DNA from: Nonlabens sp. Hel1_33_55
Lineage (GTDB): Bacteria; Bacteroidota; Bacteroidia; Flavobacteriales; Flavobacteriaceae
Reading direction: 5' to 3'
Length of the DNA: 64,000 bases
Assembly: GCF_900101765.1 (NCBI RefSeq)
Contig: NZ_LT627735.1
Coordinates: 1,488,001 to 1,552,000 of the forward strand
Shown here: positions 17,846-27,264 of the stretch, in pieces
Layout of the letters: the number at the start of each line of letters is the position of its first letter
How positions within the stretch are numbered: the first letter of the stretch is position 1
Notes under the pieces: generated by a model
The model's input: the letters and a program-made list of their open reading frames with translations, nothing else
The model's database searches: none
What the model was told of the DNA's origin: nothing
Made by a program: the position numbers and the translations under genes

Positions 17846-19291
17846 ATGAAAAAAATTTACACTTTATTATCAACATTACTTATAACCGGAGCGGTTATGG
17901 CTCAGGCACCAACTTTAGTACTCGACATCAATGATGGATCGAGTGGGTCGAATCCTAGAAATATTATTGCTTATGACGGTCAACTTTTCTTTACAGCAGA
18001 TGATTCATCTGGAATAAATTCTGGAGGCACCGATACTGGTACTGAACCTTGGAAATCTGATGGCACTGCGGCAGGAACTTCTATTGTTGCTGATATAGCC
18101 GTTGGTGATGGAGAGGCCTCAAACCCATTTAATGTATTCATATTCAATGATATGTTATACTTTACTGCTAATGATGGTGCAGCTGAACTTTGGACCTCAG
18201 ACCTCACTGCGGCTGGAACAGTCAAAGTGGATCTATTTCCAGAAGTAACTGGAGATGTTCCCAACAACGCCGTTGTTTTGGGGAATACGGTATTCTTGAC
18301 TGCAAACCTTCCAAGCGGGAATAATCAATTATCTGAATGGGATGGTACAAATGATGCGCAAGTAGCACTGAATTCTGCAGGAAATGAAATCATTACTACA
18401 GCAACAGAATTAACCACCTATAATGGTCTGATTTATGGTTATATAGAGAATAGCGTTGATGAAGCAACTGTAGGTAGAGAGCTATACTCTTATGATCCTA
18501 TTTCTGATGTATATACTCTTGTAAAGGATATAGCAAGTGGAGATGCTAATTCAGGTATAAGCGGTTTTACTGTAGCTAATGGCCTTCTTTATTTCGAAGC
18601 ACAAGGCAATTTATGGCAAAGTGACGGCACAAATACAAATACCATTGAAGTCCCACAAAACGACGCGCTTGGTATGAACGGTGTGAACAATATTTTCAAT
18701 TTCAATGAGAATATTCTTTTTGAAGGAGACAATGGCGCAGGTGACCAGTTATGGAATTTGAATACCACTACTGGTACTATCACTCAAGTTAGTTCAAACA
18801 CTGGAGACAATCCGGATCACGACCCAAGTGACTATGTGGTGTTTGGGGATTTCGTTTATTATAGTGCTGAGTCTAGCTCATCTACAGATAGTTTTTTATT
18901 TAGAACAGATGGTGTTGAAACTGTACAGCTAGATAATACAATCAAAGATGTAGATGATATAACATTATTGGACGGTTTCCTATACTTTGAGGGAGAAGAT
19001 ACTAATACTGATTTGGGAAATGAACTTTATGTATTCAACCCTGCGACAGCATCTATTTCAAGAGTTGAAAGAACTTCAGTCAACATGTATCCCAATCCGT
19101 CAACTAACGGAATAGTTAATTTCTCTGGCAACACAGTTTCCGACAATGGTTTTGAAATTAATGATTTGAGCGGTAGAATGGTACTCAAAGGAAATTTACA
19201 AAACAGTCAACTTAAACACGATCTAAAAACAGGAATCTATTTTGTGAATTTAGAGAATCAAGACAATGCTTTCAAATTAATAGTCGAATAA
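17846..19291 (+). CDS. T9SS-exported protein with ELWxxDGT-type repeats
   Basis: 481 aa. A signal peptide (MKKIYTLLSTLLITGAVMAQ) is followed by repeated beta-propeller-like units with TEPWKSDGTAAGTSIV, AELWTSDLTAAGTVKV and similar, the pattern of ELWxxDGT repeat proteins. The last 75 residues form a type IX secretion sorting domain: VNMYPNPSTNGIVNFSG, then DLSGRMVLKG and a final FKLIVE. The protein is therefore probably secreted or attached to the cell surface. Function of such propellers is unknown. It has its own terminator, so it is separate from the SusC operon downstream. Confidence 0.88.
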   Translation: MKKIYTLLSTLLITGAVMAQAPTLVLDINDGSSGSNPRNIIAYDGQLFFTADDSSGINSGGTDTGTEPWKSDGTAAGTSIVADIAVGDGEASNPFNVFIFNDMLYFTANDGAAELWTSDLTAAGTVKVDLFPEVTGDVPNNAVVLGNTVFLTANLPSGNNQLSEWDGTNDAQVALNSAGNEIITTATELTTYNGLIYGYIENSVDEATVGRELYSYDPISDVYTLVKDIASGDANSGISGFTVANGLLYFEAQGNLWQSDGTNTNTIEVPQNDALGMNGVNNIFNFNENILFEGDNGAGDQLWNLNTTTGTITQVSSNTGDNPDHDPSDYVVFGDFVYYSAESSSSTDSFLFRTDGVETVQLDNTIKDVDDITLLDGFLYFEGEDTNTDLGNELYVFNPATASISRVERTSVNMYPNPSTNGIVNFSGNTVSDNGFEINDLSGRMVLKGNLQNSQLKHDLKTGIYFVNLENQDNAFKLIVE

Positions 19292-19313
19292 ACAGCATGT
19301 TTTTATAAGTTAT

Positions 19314-19351
19314 AAAAGCTGCTTCAATTTATATTAAAGCAGCTTTCTTTT
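19314..19351 (+). terminator. Terminator after the T9SS-exported protein
   Basis: AAAAGCTGCTT, 11-base AT-rich loop, AAGCAGCTTT then CTTTT. The SusC start codon lies only 20 bases beyond. Confidence 0.75.
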
Positions 19352-19370
19352 AATAGCACACCTAATTACT

Positions 19371-22300
19371 ATGTGTAAAACCCTTCCATTTCTATTCCTA
19401 TTTGCATCCTTCTTAGTTATAGGTCAGAATACTCGTTCTATTTCAGGAAGTGTGACCAACGCGGCTGGAGAGCCTTTGTTTGGGGTGACTGTTCAGATCA
19501 AGGGTACAACGTTAGGAACAACTACAGATTTTGATGGAAAATTCAACTACATATTAAGAAATCAGGATAATACTTCTACAGTATTGGTGTTTGCTTATTT
19601 AGGTTACCTCCCAAAAGAGGTACAAATAGGCACTAAATCTGTGTTTAATATTCGATTGGATGAAGATGTAGAATCATTGGATGCTGTTGTCATTACTTCA
19701 TCCTATGGTACTAAAAAGAGGCGTGAAGAAGTTGTAGGAAGCATCTCTTCTGTCAAGCCAGGCGAGCTTGCCATTGAACAACCAGCAACCAGTATTGATG
19801 AGCTATTACAGGGTCAAGTGGCAGGTGTATTTATCGAGACGAATCCTAATCTCGGTGAACCAGTCTCCATTAATATACGTGGTCAAGGATCTTTAACTCC
19901 ATTGACTAACAATGCAGTAGGAACCAGCACCCAACCTCTAATAATAGTAGATGGCATTATATTAACAGAAGAATTAGGTATTGATGGAAGTGCATTCTTT
20001 GATGCAGGAACGAATGCTTTATCAGAGAACTTTCTAAACCCTCTAGCGAGAGTTGGTATTCAGGACATAGAATCTATCGAGGTACTCAAGGATGCGGCAG
20101 CTGTGGGTCTTTATGGAGCAGATGCTGCAAACGGAGTCATTTTAATCACCACTAAGAAAGGTACTGCTGGTCCCATCAAGTTTAATGCTAGTTTCCAAGG
20201 TGGAATTAGCGATTCCTTTAACGGAATCAAATATTTGAACGGTGAGCAATACACTGAATTGCGCAACATATATAACACCAATAACGGTGACTTAAACAAT
20301 ATTCGAGAATGGAATGGAGTGAATACCAATTGGTTTGACCTTTTAAATCAACAAGGTTCCTATTCAAGATACACCGTAGGTGCAAGTGGCGGCGGTGAAT
20401 TTTTTCGCTTTCGCGGAAGCGTATCCTACCAAAACAGAACAGAAACTCAAATAGCAAATTCGTTTGAGCAGTTCAACACTGCACTCTCCACTAGTTATGT
20501 AAGCAAAAAACTTAATGCAACATTGAATTTATCTCCTTCTTGGATTGCAAAGAATAACCCTAATACTCTATATGCCTTTGCTGTGGATCCAACCATTCCA
20601 GTAAGAGATGCTGATGGAAATTTCACTCCGTTTGCAACATACGGTAACCCTCTGGCGGTGGCCCAACAAAATATTGCAGAAGCTAAGACATTTGCACTTT
20701 TGGGAAGCCTGAACATCAATTATAGGTTTACAGATTACTTGAATGCCACAGTTCTTTATGGAACAGATTACTCGAACAAGGATGAACAAAAATTCTTTTC
20801 TGGCCTCAATGGTTCTGGTATTTATAATACTTCAGGTCCTGGTAGACGTTTAATAAGAGATCGAGATACAAGATCATGGAATTTTAGCACTACAGTTGCT
20901 TATGATCAGTCATGGAATGAGGTTCACAACTTTGACGCCATCGCTGGCTTTGAAACTAGAGGTGAAAAAGTCAATTTATCATTTGTGAGAGCTCAAGGAT
21001 TTCAAAACTTCACCTCGCCTCAACCCATTGAAAATGCAGAAGTGATTGATCAACGTGACGACACCTCAGAACGATATGGCAGGTCTGCCTTTACCCAATT
21101 AAATTACAACTTTGACAAAACGTACTTTTTGTTGGTGAATTTTAGAATTGATCAAAGTTCTGCTTTTGGTGATGATAATAATACTGCTTTCAACGGCGGC
21201 GCTGGAGCTAGCTGGGTTATATCAAATGAAAAATTCTTCAAAGAAAACACATTTACTGATTTTTTGAGATTACGTGCTAGTTATGGGACTACTGGAAACT
21301 CTCGAATAGGTAGTTATCGAGCACTGGGGCTTTACACAGTGGATAACAATGATCCTTTTGATGGATATACGGGTAATCCATCTGGGTCAGCTACATTGAC
21401 TCAAGACGCACCTAATCCAAATTTAGGTTGGGAAAAGAACAACAAATTCAACCTAGGCCTTGATTGGAATATTTTCAACAAACTTAGAATGGTATTTGAA
21501 GTATTCAACGATAAGCGTAACGACCTGATTGTTTCTAGGCCGGTGATTCCTGAGTCAGGATACGCTAACATTCAAATTAATGGCGCCACCATGCGTAATA
21601 GAGGTATTGAATTTACCCTAGAGTCCAGCTGGGTTAAAAATGAAGATTTTGAATGGACCACATCCTTCAACATTGCCACGCTGGATAGCGAGATTCTTGA
21701 TCTGGTAGGATCAAGCTCTTCCTTCTCTGCAGCAACTACTGCCAGAGCCCAACAAATAGGAAGCAGCACAACGGCAATTTATGGCTTTGAATCCTTGGGA
21801 ATAGATCCCGCAACTGGAAGAGAATTGTTTCTTGTGGATGGACAGGTATATGATTCAGCCTATGTCCGGGAAAATTTTGATAACAGCGATTGGGTCGTTT
21901 TAGGAGATTCACAAGCAGATTTCTACGGCGGTTTGCGCAATAATTTTAGTTACAAAAGTTTCAATCTGGGAATCATCACCACTTATGCGTATGGCGCAGA
22001 TCAATTAGTCAACAGAACATTGATTGACAGCTACAATACATTGACAAACAGAAATTTAAATGTGAATGCTTTTTATGAAGCCTGGAGAGCACCTGGTGAT
22101 CTCGCTGGATATCCAGCGCCTACTAATTCAGTAAGTATCATCAATTCTTCCAGGTATATTTATGATACCTCAAACTTTCAGTTAAAGTCTGTTACACTTA
22201 GTTATGTCGCTCCAGTCGATAAGTGGAAGCTACCCGTCAAAACTCTATCCTTCAATTTTAACGGTTCTAATTTGTACACCTGGTATAAAGAAAAGAGTGC

Positions 22301-22385
22301 ACCAGGAAGAAATGGAATAGCAGAATTTAAAAATACCTATCCAGAGCAGAGAACGTTCTCTATAGGAATCAATACTACATTCTAA
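19371..22385 (+). CDS. SusC/RagA-type TonB-dependent outer membrane transporter
   Basis: 1004 aa. Signal peptide, then a carboxypeptidase-regulatory-like beta domain (SISGSVTNAAGEPLFGVTV), a plug domain with LLQGQVAGVFIETNP, PLIIVDGIIL and VLKDAAAVGLYGADAANGVI, and a 22-strand barrel ending in FSIGINTTF. These are the hallmarks of SusC proteins, which import substrates held by the SusD lipoprotein, driven by TonB. It is the first gene of an operon with SusD (one-base overlap), a lipoprotein, a di-haem peroxidase and a secreted protein. No glycosidase is near, so the substrate is probably not a polysaccharide. Confidence 0.95.
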   Translation: MCKTLPFLFLFASFLVIGQNTRSISGSVTNAAGEPLFGVTVQIKGTTLGTTTDFDGKFNYILRNQDNTSTVLVFAYLGYLPKEVQIGTKSVFNIRLDEDVESLDAVVITSSYGTKKRREEVVGSISSVKPGELAIEQPATSIDELLQGQVAGVFIETNPNLGEPVSINIRGQGSLTPLTNNAVGTSTQPLIIVDGIILTEELGIDGSAFFDAGTNALSENFLNPLARVGIQDIESIEVLKDAAAVGLYGADAANGVILITTKKGTAGPIKFNASFQGGISDSFNGIKYLNGEQYTELRNIYNTNNGDLNNIREWNGVNTNWFDLLNQQGSYSRYTVGASGGGEFFRFRGSVSYQNRTETQIANSFEQFNTALSTSYVSKKLNATLNLSPSWIAKNNPNTLYAFAVDPTIPVRDADGNFTPFATYGNPLAVAQQNIAEAKTFALLGSLNINYRFTDYLNATVLYGTDYSNKDEQKFFSGLNGSGIYNTSGPGRRLIRDRDTRSWNFSTTVAYDQSWNEVHNFDAIAGFETRGEKVNLSFVRAQGFQNFTSPQPIENAEVIDQRDDTSERYGRSAFTQLNYNFDKTYFLLVNFRIDQSSAFGDDNNTAFNGGAGASWVISNEKFFKENTFTDFLRLRASYGTTGNSRIGSYRALGLYTVDNNDPFDGYTGNPSGSATLTQDAPNPNLGWEKNNKFNLGLDWNIFNKLRMVFEVFNDKRNDLIVSRPVIPESGYANIQINGATMRNRGIEFTLESSWVKNEDFEWTTSFNIATLDSEILDLVGSSSSFSAATTARAQQIGSSTTAIYGFESLGIDPATGRELFLVDGQVYDSAYVRENFDNSDWVVLGDSQADFYGGLRNNFSYKSFNLGIITTYAYGADQLVNRTLIDSYNTLTNRNLNVNAFYEAWRAPGDLAGYPAPTNSVSIINSSRYIYDTSNFQLKSVTLSYVAPVDKWKLPVKTLSFNFNGSNLYTWYKEKSAPGRNGIAEFKNTYPEQRTFSIGINTTF
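20406..20421. repeat. Palindrome-like sequence inside susC, 15 of 16 bases
   Basis: CGCTTTCGCGGAAGCG, read as FRFRGS. The FRFRGS residues may simply be family sequence, so this may be chance rather than a true copy. Confidence 0.4.
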
Positions 22386-23836
22386 TGAAAAAGATCATTT
22401 ATATCATGGCGCTCCTGCTAGCAACAGTAAGTTGTAGTGATTTTCTGGATGTAGAACCAGATGAACAAATATCCATTGACGAGCAACTATCTACAGCAGA
22501 TGGCGCCCTTGCTGCGATCTCTGGAATTTACAATGATGTAGAAACCATCGTTTCATCAAAGGTCCATTTGTATCCAGGGATTCAAAGCGGCAACATGACA
22601 TTTACACCTTCCTTGACCACTGGTGAAGTAAATGTCACCAGTGGTCTAGGCATCGAAGCCACCTATAACTTTGAGAACACTCCAGATGACTTGGAGTTTG
22701 ACACTTTTTATAGTGATTGCTACAACACGATCAATCAAGCAAATTTGTTGTTAGAGCGACTTAATCAATTTGATTTTTTCACAGCAGCAGAGCGGCAACA
22801 AATACAAGCGAAATTACTAGCCATAAGAGCTTTTTGCCACTATCATATTTCTCTACTATTTTCTCAAAATATCAACTTCACCAGTGATGGCAGCCATCTG
22901 GGAATCGTTTATAACCAGCAGGTCATTCAAGCTGGTACTGATTTTCCTGCACGAGTATCCGTCGCGGAAACCTATGAGTTACTCCAGCAGGATCTTGACA
23001 ACGCATTGTCTCTTTTTACCGATAATCAAATCATTCCAACAGGTAGCCCGGTCAACTTTTTTAATGAACTCACCACTAAGGCTCTTTATGCAAGAGTTGC
23101 ATTGCAATACAATGACTGGGAAACAGCAGCTACTCTTGCAGGTGATGTCATCACAACCTCTGGATTGCAACTTACCCTTAACCAAAACTACTTAAGCGAG
23201 TGGTCTGGCATCAATGACCTGAGTGAAAGCATAATTGTTTTTGCAACCCCAAGAACTTCAGAAGGTGATGTGAGCTCCAGCATTGCTGCCTACTACGTTT
23301 ACGCAGCCTCCAATAATTATGGAGATTTCGTCGCGAGTGGGGATTTACTGGATCTTTATAGCAGCAGTGATATACGCTCTCAATTATATATTCCACAGGA
23401 ATTGTCAACTGCAACACCTAACGGTAGAGAAGATCAAACCTATTTTTTCTGTGAAAAATATCAGCCAGGCAATCAAACCCTATATATGCGCCTATCAGAA
23501 ATGTATTTAACTCAAGCCGAAGCGCTGGAACGATTGACTCCTGGCAACCCAACATCTTTGAGACTGTTGAATGATATCAGGACAAGAGCAGGATTGGTCG
23601 CTGTAGATGACAGCGCAGATATTCTAGAAGAAATATTTCTCGAACGCAGACGGGAATTTGCATTTGAGGCCATGACTTTTTATGACATTATCAGATATCA
23701 AAAAGATATAGTAAGGAACCAAGGTTGTCTTGCAAACCCATGCAATCTGGAATATCCATCGCCGTTCTACATCTTACCCATTCCTAGAGCAAGTATTGTC
23801 AACAATGAAAATATGATACAGAATGAAGGTTACTAA
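22385..23836 (+). CDS. SusD/RagB-type substrate-binding lipoprotein
   Basis: 483 aa. Lipobox TVSC near residue 17 followed by SDFLDVEPDEQIS, the normal SusD start. TPR-like helices carry LLAIRAFCHYHISLLF, and the C-terminal signature EIFLERRREFAFEAMTF-YDIIRYQ is present. SusD lids cover SusC and bind the substrate on the cell surface. It overlaps susC by one base and the next lipoprotein gene by 14 bases, so the genes are translated together. Confidence 0.95.
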   Translation: MKKIIYIMALLLATVSCSDFLDVEPDEQISIDEQLSTADGALAAISGIYNDVETIVSSKVHLYPGIQSGNMTFTPSLTTGEVNVTSGLGIEATYNFENTPDDLEFDTFYSDCYNTINQANLLLERLNQFDFFTAAERQQIQAKLLAIRAFCHYHISLLFSQNINFTSDGSHLGIVYNQQVIQAGTDFPARVSVAETYELLQQDLDNALSLFTDNQIIPTGSPVNFFNELTTKALYARVALQYNDWETAATLAGDVITTSGLQLTLNQNYLSEWSGINDLSESIIVFATPRTSEGDVSSSIAAYYVYAASNNYGDFVASGDLLDLYSSSDIRSQLYIPQELSTATPNGREDQTYFFCEKYQPGNQTLYMRLSEMYLTQAEALERLTPGNPTSLRLLNDIRTRAGLVAVDDSADILEEIFLERRREFAFEAMTFYDIIRYQKDIVRNQGCLANPCNLEYPSPFYILPIPRASIVNNENMIQNEGY

Positions 23837-25313
23837 ATATTTATTGGCAGTACTAGTTCTAACTTTTATAGTTGCATGTGATAGCGATGATAATAGGTCA
23901 TTTTCAAATGAGAACGGAAGGTTTGCACGCTTTTTCCTACAATTGGACGGAAATGATGATCCCATTGTATTTCCTAATGTCGAGCTAGGTAGATCAGCTA
24001 CTGAATTCTATTCTAAAGACAATGTTAAGACTCTTAAAATTCCTGTAGCGCTGACATCAGAGCCGTTGAATGAAACGGTTACATTAAGCTACCGTGCAAC
24101 TATTACAGGACTGGATAATGTAATACTAGAACCAACTGATGAGTTTACTTTTAGTGGAAATCAATTGGTCGATACGTTGTTTATAAGAGTTAATGAATTA
24201 TGGGATTCTTCCTTAAATCCAACTATTGATCTCAAACTTTTAGAATCGAGCGATCCAGACATAACTATAGGCGCTCCTAATGACCAATTATCTAATGATG
24301 AGCTTCTTATCAACTTTTCAGATCTCTCATTGCAGTATTCGATTGTAGGTCCCAGTCGTGTGGATGTAACGGGAACGTCTGGAGAACAAGTAGCAATTGA
24401 CGTTAATTTTCCAAATGGTTATATTCAAGACGACCTCGATAATTTTGAGTTTTTCACTGCTACACAAAGCAATTTCAACTTTAGATTAGAAAGACAGCAA
24501 TTCATATCTGATGATCTAGTCAGATTGACCTTTACCATTGAAGAGGATTTCACTAATGACGATTTGCGATATAGAACAAATCTTGCCATAAACCCACTAG
24601 ATGGTTATACACAAAACGGTTCACCTTTCTTCACAATAATTAGAGAGCCTCTTACTATCAGAGATAAATCAGTGAATACGGCAAGCCAATTCTATGATGC
24701 TGGTGATCCTTTTTACCGCACTTATGGTATTCATTGGTTTGACGATAATAATAGCGGTTTATGTGAATGGAGTAATTTCAATGCTTTTACAAATCCGGTA
24801 ATAGTCTCGGCTGATGATCCTAACGCGATACTTGCTGATGACAATGGGACGACAGATCCTTCTGATGATATCTATTACCATGCTTTTAGAATATCCTTTA
24901 ACACGTTTTTGGAAAATCGCACTACCAACCCATTCAATTTAAAAAGATGGTTCACTAACGAAGGTACCAATGGTGATACTTCTCCAGGTTTTAACATCAT
25001 CCCAGCTTTAGAATTTTTTCCAGCAAATGGTACGAGTACGACGCAAGGAACTGTGCAGGTAATCGAACAAACCATACAAATAGGTACAACTCAAGCGAAT
25101 GGAGGCATAACCGAATTTTTCAATATTGATGGTATAGGCACGTATCAAGAAATTTCTCCTGGCTTAATAGAAATCTCTGTTGATATCAACCTAACTAACA
25201 ACAGACTTTTTGGTGGTACACGAACTGATACATATAGGATCTACAACTCAAGCAACTTTACAGATCCTGCAGATTTGATGATTGATTGCAAGGTGCCTAT
25301 ATCTTTGCAGTAG
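23823..25313 (+). CDS. Surface lipoprotein of the SusCD/peroxidase operon
   Basis: 496 aa. The signal peptide ends in FIVAC, a lipobox, so this is a lipoprotein. Residues about 45-175 form a beta-sandwich-like region with ELGRSATEFYSKDNV and VTLSYRATITGL. Later parts (YGIHWFDDNNSGLCEW and TEFFNIDGIGTYQEI) look beta-rich. I do not recognise a family; its place after SusD is where SusE/SusF-like surface binding proteins lie. The start at 23823 lies inside the end of susD, which argues for coupling. Likely a surface protein that helps the SusCD pair. Confidence 0.75.
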   Translation: MKVTKYLLAVLVLTFIVACDSDDNRSFSNENGRFARFFLQLDGNDDPIVFPNVELGRSATEFYSKDNVKTLKIPVALTSEPLNETVTLSYRATITGLDNVILEPTDEFTFSGNQLVDTLFIRVNELWDSSLNPTIDLKLLESSDPDITIGAPNDQLSNDELLINFSDLSLQYSIVGPSRVDVTGTSGEQVAIDVNFPNGYIQDDLDNFEFFTATQSNFNFRLERQQFISDDLVRLTFTIEEDFTNDDLRYRTNLAINPLDGYTQNGSPFFTIIREPLTIRDKSVNTASQFYDAGDPFYRTYGIHWFDDNNSGLCEWSNFNAFTNPVIVSADDPNAILADDNGTTDPSDDIYYHAFRISFNTFLENRTTNPFNLKRWFTNEGTNGDTSPGFNIIPALEFFPANGTSTTQGTVQVIEQTIQIGTTQANGGITEFFNIDGIGTYQEISPGLIEISVDINLTNNRLFGGTRTDTYRIYNSSNFTDPADLMIDCKVPISLQ

Positions 25314-25326
25314 ATTTGATTGAGCT

Positions 25327-25342
25327 CGCTTTCGCGAAAGCA
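25327..25342. repeat. Palindrome copy, 15 of 16 bases, within operon spacer
   Basis: CGCTTTCGCGAAAGCA in the 63-base spacer between the lipoprotein and peroxidase genes of the SusCD operon, the only real gap in this operon. Confidence 0.8.
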
Positions 25343-25376
25343 GAATAATTCCTTATACCAATAAATTATAGTTGAT

Positions 25377-26543
25377 TTGACGATTCTCAAAAACTTCAAT
25401 AAATTCTTATATATCGCTTCTTGCGCTATTTTTTTAGTCAGTTGTAAACCATCTTCAAACGAAGATCAAGGATACACTGAAATTGATAAGCTCAGGGATC
25501 GATACAGCCAGCCCAATACCAAACTCTGGCCGGATCCAGAGCTAGATTCATTAATTGATAGGAAAGAGTTCAGGGACCTGGGCTTGCTACCTAAAATTAA
25601 GTATCCCATCAACAACCCATTTTCACTAGCAAAACGAGAATTGGGGAAAATGCTATTTTTTGACCCAAGACTTTCAGAATCTGGACAGATTGCCTGTGCA
25701 TCGTGTCATAATCCCGAACTTGCATGGACTGATAACTTAACTAGATCGTTTGGACATGAGCGTCGAACAGGCAAGCGCAATGCTATGACCATAATGAATA
25801 GTGCATATGCTCATGACCTTTTCTGGGATGGTAGAGCTACCAGCCTTGAGGATCAAGCTCGTTTCCCCATTCCTGATAAAGTTGAAATGAATTCTAATTT
25901 AGACATAGCTGTAGAAAATATTAAAGCAATTGAGGGATATCAACCACTCTTTCACGATGCCTATGGAGATGAAGAAATTACTATTGATCATATTCTCAAT
26001 GCCATAGCCACCTTTGAGCGCACCATCAAGAGCTCAAAAAGTAAGTTTGATAGATTCATTCAAGGGAATAAGGAACTTTATACAGATCAAGAAGTTCATG
26101 GTTTACACCTTTTCAGAACTAAAGCGCGATGTATAAATTGCCACAATTCACCCTACTTCAGTGATAATAAATTTCATAATGACGGTCAACATCTTTTTGG
26201 AACTAGGGATGAGGATCTAGGTCGATATTATGTAACAAACGATCTAGAAGATCTAGGAAAATTCAGGACACCTTCTCTGCGTGAAGTAGCTCGTACGGGA
26301 CCATGGTTTCATCATGGTCATTTTCCTACCATGGTGGACGTTTTAGAATTTTACAATACAGGTAATCCTGCACCCATCCAAGATCGGTATGTAGGTGTAG
26401 GCCGTGATTCTCTAATACCAAAACCGTCTCCCTTGTTGAAACCCATAAATCTTACCAGAGAAGAGATAGACGCTGTTATTGCCTTCATGGAAACTTTGTC
26501 CTCTAAAACACAACGAGTTAACGTTAGAAATATACCGCAATGA
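25377..26543 (+). CDS. Di-haem cytochrome c peroxidase (CcpA/MauG family) lipoprotein
   Basis: 388 aa. Two c-type haem sites are visible: CASCH (107-111) and CINCH (252-256). Between them are GKRNAMTIMNSAYAHDLFWDG and DGRATSLEDQA, typical of bacterial di-haem peroxidases and MauG-like proteins. These reduce hydrogen peroxide or perform haem-based oxidations in the periplasm. The start is TTG at 25377, chosen because it gives a full lipoprotein signal ending LVSC that no ATG start would give. The stop overlaps the next gene by four bases. Its place behind SusCD is unusual and suggests linkage to uptake of a metal or haem-related compound. Confidence 0.92.
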   Translation: MTILKNFNKFLYIASCAIFLVSCKPSSNEDQGYTEIDKLRDRYSQPNTKLWPDPELDSLIDRKEFRDLGLLPKIKYPINNPFSLAKRELGKMLFFDPRLSESGQIACASCHNPELAWTDNLTRSFGHERRTGKRNAMTIMNSAYAHDLFWDGRATSLEDQARFPIPDKVEMNSNLDIAVENIKAIEGYQPLFHDAYGDEEITIDHILNAIATFERTIKSSKSKFDRFIQGNKELYTDQEVHGLHLFRTKARCINCHNSPYFSDNKFHNDGQHLFGTRDEDLGRYYVTNDLEDLGKFRTPSLREVARTGPWFHHGHFPTMVDVLEFYNTGNPAPIQDRYVGVGRDSLIPKPSPLLKPINLTREEIDAVIAFMETLSSKTQRVNVRNIPQ

Positions 26544-27166
26544 AATACAAATTCAAACCTTTACCTATACTTTTCTTTCTAATTTTAGGGTTTGTTACCC
26601 AAGCACAAGTAGAAGATAAAGAGTCAGTAAAAATGAAAATCGAAGACAAATCTGTTGACTGGTTTGAATACGATTATAAATATCTTAATGAATTATATAG
26701 GATTAATGTGCCCAGTGATCTATTCAATAAATGGAACTCTAAATACCGCTACAAGGAAGGAAAAAATATGACCTACGCAGACTCTTTAAAAGTAGTTCTT
26801 AATGAGGAGTTAGAAAATGCAAGTCAAGTCAGAAAGGCAACTTTAGCACTAGCGTACACTTGGGATCGTGCCAGTTGGAGTATTTTACTTAATAAAAATG
26901 AAACCAAAGCAATCGCTGCTGATATGGGCTATACTTATCCCTACAAATTCATTAATGATTTGCGAGATCCTAAAATTAAAAATGAACAAAAAACTAAAAT
27001 CTTAAAAGGTTTAAAAGAACGTTTACGCCAATTAAAAGTGGAAGGAGTTAAAGACAAATTAAACGCTCGAGAAATGATGAAGCTCAGTTTTCAATACAGC
27101 CCTGGACGACTCAAAGTTGTCGACAGCATTCTTGCCAGCCAAGGTTCATCAAGAAAAGTTGATTGA
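26540..27166 (+). CDS. Secreted hypothetical protein, last gene of the SusCD/peroxidase operon
   Basis: 208 aa. Signal peptide MKYKFKPLPILFFLILGF with a cleavage region TQAQ, then a charged, helical mature part (WNSKYRYKEGKNMTYADSL, LKGLKERLRQLKVEGV). No cysteine pairs or metal motif stand out. I do not recognise a family. The ATG overlaps the peroxidase stop (ATGA), so it is part of the operon and probably works with the peroxidase in the periplasm. Confidence 0.7.
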   Translation: MKYKFKPLPILFFLILGFVTQAQVEDKESVKMKIEDKSVDWFEYDYKYLNELYRINVPSDLFNKWNSKYRYKEGKNMTYADSLKVVLNEELENASQVRKATLALAYTWDRASWSILLNKNETKAIAADMGYTYPYKFINDLRDPKIKNEQKTKILKGLKERLRQLKVEGVKDKLNAREMMKLSFQYSPGRLKVVDSILASQGSSRKVD

Positions 27167-27233
27167 TAATAAAAATTCTCTTACAATGAGATTTCCCATT
27201 CAGGCTGCCTCACATTCTTTATTTACTTATACA

Positions 27234-27260
27234 TTGCTATAATCCTAAATAGTATTTTTG
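27234..27260 (+). promoter_or_regulatory. Candidate purM promoter
   Basis: TTG at 27234 and TATTTTTG at 27253 match the Bacteroidota -33/-7 pattern, although the 16-base spacer is short. The start codon follows after four bases, so the 5' leader is very short. Confidence 0.45.
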
Positions 27261-27264
27261 CCGC

